From NCBI GenBank assembly GCA_016206725.1, contig JACQRA010000140.1:1-9243 (forward strand): 9,243 bases of DNA, given 5' to 3'. This document shows, in pieces, positions 5,621 through 9,243 of this stretch. Position 1 is the stretch's first letter, and each line of letters starts with the position of its first letter. A program made the translations under genes and the position numbers. This DNA is from Candidatus Omnitrophota bacterium. Its GTDB lineage: Bacteria; Omnitrophota; Gorgyraeia; Aquiviventales; Aquiviventaceae. The notes under the pieces were generated by a model. It was not told the origin of the DNA. It worked only from the letters and a program-made list of their open reading frames with translations, and ran no database searches.

Positions 5621-8601
5621 CCCACTCACGTTGTTGGGTGTTATTGATCTGTTTCTTGAGCGTCGGCGTTCCCGTCGCTGTCGCTGACGACGAGGCGAAG
5701 ACTCAGTGGCAGCAGGTCAAGCAGTTGATCGCGTCGGGATCGTACCGCGAGGCGCTCAGCGCGCTGGAGCATCTCGAGACCGTCGCCCCAGACAATCCAT
5801 TCCTGTCGGCCTACCGAAGTCTCTGTGAGGAACGATTGCGCGCCGAAGAGCAGTGGGTCCATGTCACGCCGGCGCAGTTGGCGGCCGTGCAAGAGGCGCT
5901 TGAGCGAGAGAGCGCGGCCCAGCGCAGAAGCCAAGCTCAGATGGAGGCGATTGAACGTCAGATCCATCGGGAACAGGCGATGTGGGATGGGCAGCTCAGG
6001 GTTCTCAGACAACAGAGCCTGGCGGAGCAGAAGGTTCAGGAACGAGCCAAGCGGCTCGAGGTGAAGCGGCGCCGAGACGAAGCCACCCGTCGGCGTCAAC
6101 TCGCTAAGCAGCCGTCAGCGCCTGCTGTCACGCCAAGGTCGTCTGCCCCGGCAGTCAGTCAGCCAATCGTCCCCTCAGCTCCAGAGGCGACGAAGCCGTC
6201 GGAGCCGACATCCATCATCGTCGCGCCACCGTCCACCGTCCACCGTCCACCGTCCACAGAACCAACGGCCGAGCCGACGCCGAGTCCCGGAACGATCGAA
6301 TTGGAATCGGTTCAGGTCGAGGTGGCCAAGCCGCTGCCGAGCCGTCCTGCCGGTGCGGTGCAGATCTTCGCCGATCAGATGAACATGATGCGAGAGCGCA
6401 ACCTGGCGAACGCCCGAGGGCACGTGCGGATTCTCTTCGAGGGCGGGGGGCTCACGTGCGACCGCATGGCATTCTTTACGGATACGAAAGACGTCTATGC
6501 GGAAGGCAACGTTCGAATTCAGCAAGGCAACGAGGTGTACCGAGCTGACCTCGCGCACTACAACATGAACACCCATAAGGGCCGTTTCTTGCAGGGCCAT
6601 GCGGCGCAACCGCCATTGTACTCAGGCGGTCAGGTCTCGGAGCATCTTGCGGAAGGCGTGACACGGGTCATCCCCGGCTATGTGACGACGTGTTCGCATG
6701 ATCCGCCTCACTTCCGGTTCCAGGGCCGCTCCGCCACCGTTTTTTCCGATGAATCCCTCGTCCACGGGCGCCATGTGACGTTGTTCGTCGAGGAATTCCC
6801 GCTGATCTATCTCCCGTGGCTCTCCGTGGCGGACCGTCAAAGCCCCTTTTTCTTTATCCCCGGCAAAAAGAAACCCTGGGAGCAGTTTGCCCTCATGGGC
6901 TATCGCTATGAGTGGCCGGCGGATCACCAAGGGGCGTTGCGGTGGGACTGGCGCCGCGCCTTTGGCTGGGGCTTCGGCCTCGATCACCGGTTTGAGACGC
7001 CGCCCGACAAGCTTGGGAAGGGGCTGATCAAGCTCTACTACAACGACAAACGCAACATGCGCAATCCCGAAGGGGCAGAGATCCCCAAAGGGGCGCTGCA
7101 CAAACGATATCGCGTGCTGGTTCGCCACCAGTGGGAGCCGCTTCCCGACACCTCCGTGGTGACGGATTACCAGCGGTTCGGCGATGAGGAGTTCCGGCGG
7201 GAGTTCCTCTTCCGCGAGGAGTACCTCGAGGACAAAATCTCGGATGCCATGGTGTCATCGGTGACCGGAACCGAGGGCTACAGCCTGGGTCTGTCAATGA
7301 CCAAGCGGGTCAATCGGTTCAACGATGTGGACGAAGCCCTCCCTCAGGTGACACTCGACCTGCGTCCTCAACGCATCGGAGAATCCAATCTCTTTTCCGA
7401 GACCAAATTCGATGTCGCCAACCTCAATAAAAAACGAGCGCGGTCTGATAACGACACCGATGTCAATCGGGTGGATTGGTTTGAACAGCTCAGCTATGCG
7501 CTCAATTGGTTCCGGCCGGTGGAGGTGACTCCCAAGGTCGGCGTGCGGCAGACGTACTATTCAAAAGATATTCAAAGCGGCGATACGGATCGCCCGCAAG
7601 GCAATCGGCATCTGCTCAGCGGCCAGTTCTCGATGGGCGCGGATGCCAGCCTCAAACTGTTCCGCATCTTCCCCGTGGTCAGTAACGTGGCAGGACTGAA
7701 CCTGAACCTGTTACGTCATGTGGTCACACCGACCCTCGCCTACACCTATATCCATCAACCCACGGCTCCGAGCAGCCTCTTCACCTTTCCCATGTCCGAG
7801 GGAACGTCGAACCAGCTCACCTTCGGGCTTGAAAACAAACTCCAAACCAAACGGCCGGAAGGGAAGGATGGGAAGTTGAAGAGCGTTGACTTGGCGCGCT
7901 GGACCCTCTCGATCCCCTACACCTTTCGCGGCAACGGGAATAAGCGAGGCGGGCTGCTCGGTGATTGGAGTTTCGATGTGGAGCTCACCCCCTGGCCGTG
8001 GCTGCGGATCGAGTCGGATTGGGCGTATCCAAGCCATTTCGTCAAAGGGTCCCGGGACAACCGGATCACGGCCTGGAATCTCGATGTGGCTATGGTGGGA
8101 GGCAGGAAACAGCCTCAGGACCAGCCGGGTGGCGATCGAAACACTCAACCGCAAGCGGCCGACCAAGCTGCCTATGATGTCCTGACCCATCCCAGTCGGA
8201 CGTTCGAACCCGGGCCGCGAGGCGCCCTGGTCGACTTGTTGCTTCCCCAGGGGCAGTGGTATCTGGGGCTGGGTCATCGCTATTCGCACAACGATAAAAC
8301 CGAAGAAGTGCTGCAGTTCGATTGGCGGCTGAGTCAGAAATGGGAGATCGGCACGTTTCATCGGTTCGCCTTGAAAGAGGTATCGGGGAATGCCAAGCGG
8401 TTGGACACCGTCCGCGAGTATCAATACATCCTCCGTCGAGACCTCCACGACTGGATCGGCGAAGTGGTCTACCGCGTTGACCGAGAGTTCGGCGAAGAGT
8501 TGTTCCTGACGTTGACGCTGAAAGCGTATCCGGAACTTCCCTTTGAATTCGGCGAATCCTATCATCAGCCGAAATCGGGCTCCCAGAGCAGTCGATTCTA
8601 A
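5617..8601 (+). CDS. lptD: LPS-assembly outer-membrane protein LptD with long N-terminal extension
   Basis: Predicted outer-membrane translocon that, with LptE, inserts LPS into the outer leaflet. The GTG start overlaps the transaldolase stop; GGAG at 5602-5605 is 11 nt upstream. It has 994 residues against about 780 in E. coli. A signal peptide covers 1-23 (AVA|DD). An alpha-helical TPR-like segment follows (about 25-75), then a highly charged probable coiled coil (about 84-162) and a Pro/Ser/Thr-rich linker (about 163-245) that includes a heptanucleotide repeat. The OstA/LptA-like beta-jellyroll domain starts near 247 (FADQMN, ARGHVRI, YAEGNVRI, RADLAHYN). The LptD-typical PGYVTTCSHDPP (353-364) and FPLIYLPWLSV (394-404) lead into the beta-barrel (about 425-994), which ends in the terminal Phe usual for outer-membrane barrels. 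Mature cysteines are only C70, C281 and C359; the C-terminal cysteine pair of E. coli LptD is absent. Confidence 0.9.
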   Translation: MTHSRCWVLLICFLSVGVPVAVADDEAKTQWQQVKQLIASGSYREALSALEHLETVAPDNPFLSAYRSLCEERLRAEEQWVHVTPAQLAAVQEALERESAAQRRSQAQMEAIERQIHREQAMWDGQLRVLRQQSLAEQKVQERAKRLEVKRRRDEATRRRQLAKQPSAPAVTPRSSAPAVSQPIVPSAPEATKPSEPTSIIVAPPSTVHRPPSTEPTAEPTPSPGTIELESVQVEVAKPLPSRPAGAVQIFADQMNMMRERNLANARGHVRILFEGGGLTCDRMAFFTDTKDVYAEGNVRIQQGNEVYRADLAHYNMNTHKGRFLQGHAAQPPLYSGGQVSEHLAEGVTRVIPGYVTTCSHDPPHFRFQGRSATVFSDESLVHGRHVTLFVEEFPLIYLPWLSVADRQSPFFFIPGKKKPWEQFALMGYRYEWPADHQGALRWDWRRAFGWGFGLDHRFETPPDKLGKGLIKLYYNDKRNMRNPEGAEIPKGALHKRYRVLVRHQWEPLPDTSVVTDYQRFGDEEFRREFLFREEYLEDKISDAMVSSVTGTEGYSLGLSMTKRVNRFNDVDEALPQVTLDLRPQRIGESNLFSETKFDVANLNKKRARSDNDTDVNRVDWFEQLSYALNWFRPVEVTPKVGVRQTYYSKDIQSGDTDRPQGNRHLLSGQFSMGADASLKLFRIFPVVSNVAGLNLNLLRHVVTPTLAYTYIHQPTAPSSLFTFPMSEGTSNQLTFGLENKLQTKRPEGKDGKLKSVDLARWTLSIPYTFRGNGNKRGGLLGDWSFDVELTPWPWLRIESDWAYPSHFVKGSRDNRITAWNLDVAMVGGRKQPQDQPGGDRNTQPQAADQAAYDVLTHPSRTFEPGPRGALVDLLLPQGQWYLGLGHRYSHNDKTEEVLQFDWRLSQKWEIGTFHRFALKEVSGNAKRLDTVREYQYILRRDLHDWIGEVVYRVDREFGEELFLTLTLKAYPELPFEFGESYHQPKSGSQSSRF
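6226..6257 (+). repeat. In-gene tandem 7-bp repeat (CCACCGT, about 4.6 copies)
   Basis: Four perfect copies of CCACCGT plus a partial CCAC lie in the Pro-rich linker region of lptD and encode residues about 204-214 (PPSTVHRPPST). Because 7 is not a multiple of 3, gain or loss of one unit would shift the frame. Rotated to CCGTCCA, the unit fits the CTGTNNA heptad of the 4839-4882 array with one T-to-C change. Confidence 0.9.
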
Positions 8602-8611
8602 CTCAATCATC

Positions 8612-8620
8612 TGCTATACT
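8612..8620 (+). promoter_or_regulatory. Candidate extended -10 promoter for the downstream dehydrogenase gene
   Basis: TGCTATACT matches a sigma-70 extended -10 (TGnTATAAT) with one mismatch. The -35 position carries only a poor match (TCGATT, 8592-8597, inside the lptD end), as tolerated by extended -10 promoters. Transcription would begin near 8627, giving an RNA with about 5-6 nt before ATG 8633. Confidence 0.45.
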
Positions 8621-8632
8621 AATTCTTTTGTC

Positions 8633-9243
8633 ATGGATATCAGCGTCATTGGCTCAGGACATGTGGGATTGGTCACCGGCGCCTGCTTCGCCGATTTGGG
8701 GCATCGCGTGCTCATGGTGGACCATGACCGCAAGAAGATCGCCCTCTTGAAATCGGGGAAGATGCCCTTTTATGAACCGGGTCTTGAGGAACTGGTCCAC
8801 CGAGGGGTGGTCGAGGGGCGTCTGCGCTTTACGACGTCCACGGCGGAGGGGGTGCAACGCGGGACCGTGCTCTTTCTGTGCGTGGGCACACCCGCCAGAG
8901 ACAACGGTGAAGCCGACCTGACGGCGGTGGAAGAGGTGGTTCGTGACATCGCCAAGGCCATGCGGTCGTACCGCCTGATCGTGGGAAAAAGCACGGTGCC
9001 CGTCCAGACCGGTGAATGGATCGGACGCATCTTGCGGCAGTCGGTTCGGCGGGGGGTCCCGTTTGACGTGGCCTCGAACCCGGAGTTCTTGCGTGAAGGA
9101 CAAGCCTTGCAGGATTTCCTCCATCCGGATCGGATCGTGATCGGTGTGGAAAGCAAACGCGCCAAAGAGCTGCTGCTGGCACTGTACAAACCCTTGAGCG
9201 CCCCGACCGTGGTGACCGATGTGAAGAGCGCCGAGCTCATCAA
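8633..9243 (+). CDS. UDP-glucose 6-dehydrogenase family protein (3' end outside window)
   Basis: The family oxidises a nucleotide sugar twice with NAD to the uronic acid (UDP-glucose to UDP-glucuronate, or GDP-mannose to GDP-mannuronate), feeding capsule, exopolysaccharide or LPS sugar synthesis in the cytoplasm. 203 residues of an expected 430-450 are visible. They show the Rossmann motif GSGHVG (7-12) with Asp30 at the end of beta-2, YEPGLEEL (47-54), CVGTP (83-87), STVPVQT (120-126, where the usual form is STVPVGT), NPEFLREG (149-156) with the conserved Glu151, DRIVIG (166-171) and the start of the SAEL(I/M)K segment (199-). The catalytic Cys and Lys lie beyond the window, so activity and substrate cannot be checked. 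The start has no Shine-Dalgarno; a candidate extended -10 promoter lies in the 31-nt gap after lptD. Confidence 0.9.
   Translation, partial: MDISVIGSGHVGLVTGACFADLGHRVLMVDHDRKKIALLKSGKMPFYEPGLEELVHRGVVEGRLRFTTSTAEGVQRGTVLFLCVGTPARDNGEADLTAVEEVVRDIAKAMRSYRLIVGKSTVPVQTGEWIGRILRQSVRRGVPFDVASNPEFLREGQALQDFLHPDRIVIGVESKRAKELLLALYKPLSAPTVVTDVKSAELI

Noticed and set aside
7711..8610. Antisense open frame (299 codons) opposite the LptD barrel
   Set aside because: Shadow of the lptD reading frame; the composition is unlike a real protein and nothing in it is recognisable.
1..9243. Defence system, CRISPR array, prophage or integrated element
   Set aside because: No spacer-repeat structure, nuclease, integrase, transposase or tRNA attachment site was found; the genes are metabolic, signalling and envelope genes of even composition.

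Overview
The window is a 9.2 kb, gene-dense, GC-rich stretch in which every supported gene lies on the + strand. It suggests a Gram-negative (LPS-type outer membrane) chromosome, because it encodes a complete LptD. The gene mix, base composition and repeat style would suit a Nitrospira-like member of Nitrospirota, but that is an impression from memory. No rRNA or marker gene here fixes the taxon.

Layout: (1) 1-1023, 3' part of a MalK/UgpC-type sugar ABC-transporter ATPase. (2) 1028-2467, a membrane diguanylate cyclase (GAF+GGDEF) with a degenerate I-site. (3) 2471-2537, an imperfect palindrome ending in GGGGACA/TGTCCCC that may act as a terminator. (4) 2546-3859, a second membrane diguanylate cyclase of the same layout with an intact I-site. 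(5) 3856-4803, a ROK-family glucokinase-like sugar kinase. (6) 4801-4882, a gap filled by heptanucleotide repeats in inverted orientation. (7) 4898-5620, a small (FSA/MipB-type) transaldolase. (8) 5617-8601, LptD with an unusual N-terminal extension of about 240 residues that contains another heptanucleotide tandem repeat. (9) 8633 to the window end, the N-terminal two-thirds of the NAD-binding half of a UDP-glucose/GDP-mannose dehydrogenase-family protein, preceded by an extended -10 promoter.

The genes are tightly packed: ABC-DGC1 4 nt apart, DGC2-ROK overlapping by 4 nt, tal-lptD overlapping by 4 nt. This suggests one or a few co-transcribed units. A plausible reading is sugar import (ABC), phosphorylation (ROK) and sugar-phosphate interconversion (transaldolase), next to c-di-GMP synthesis and envelope or polysaccharide functions (LptD, nucleotide-sugar dehydrogenase). 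All individual families are known. What looks less ordinary is the recurrence of one degenerate 7-bp repeat family between and inside genes, the palindrome, the unequal I-sites of the paired cyclases, and the LptD architecture.

No tRNA, rRNA, CRISPR array, integrase or complete insertion sequence was seen. No gap between genes exceeds 100 bases.
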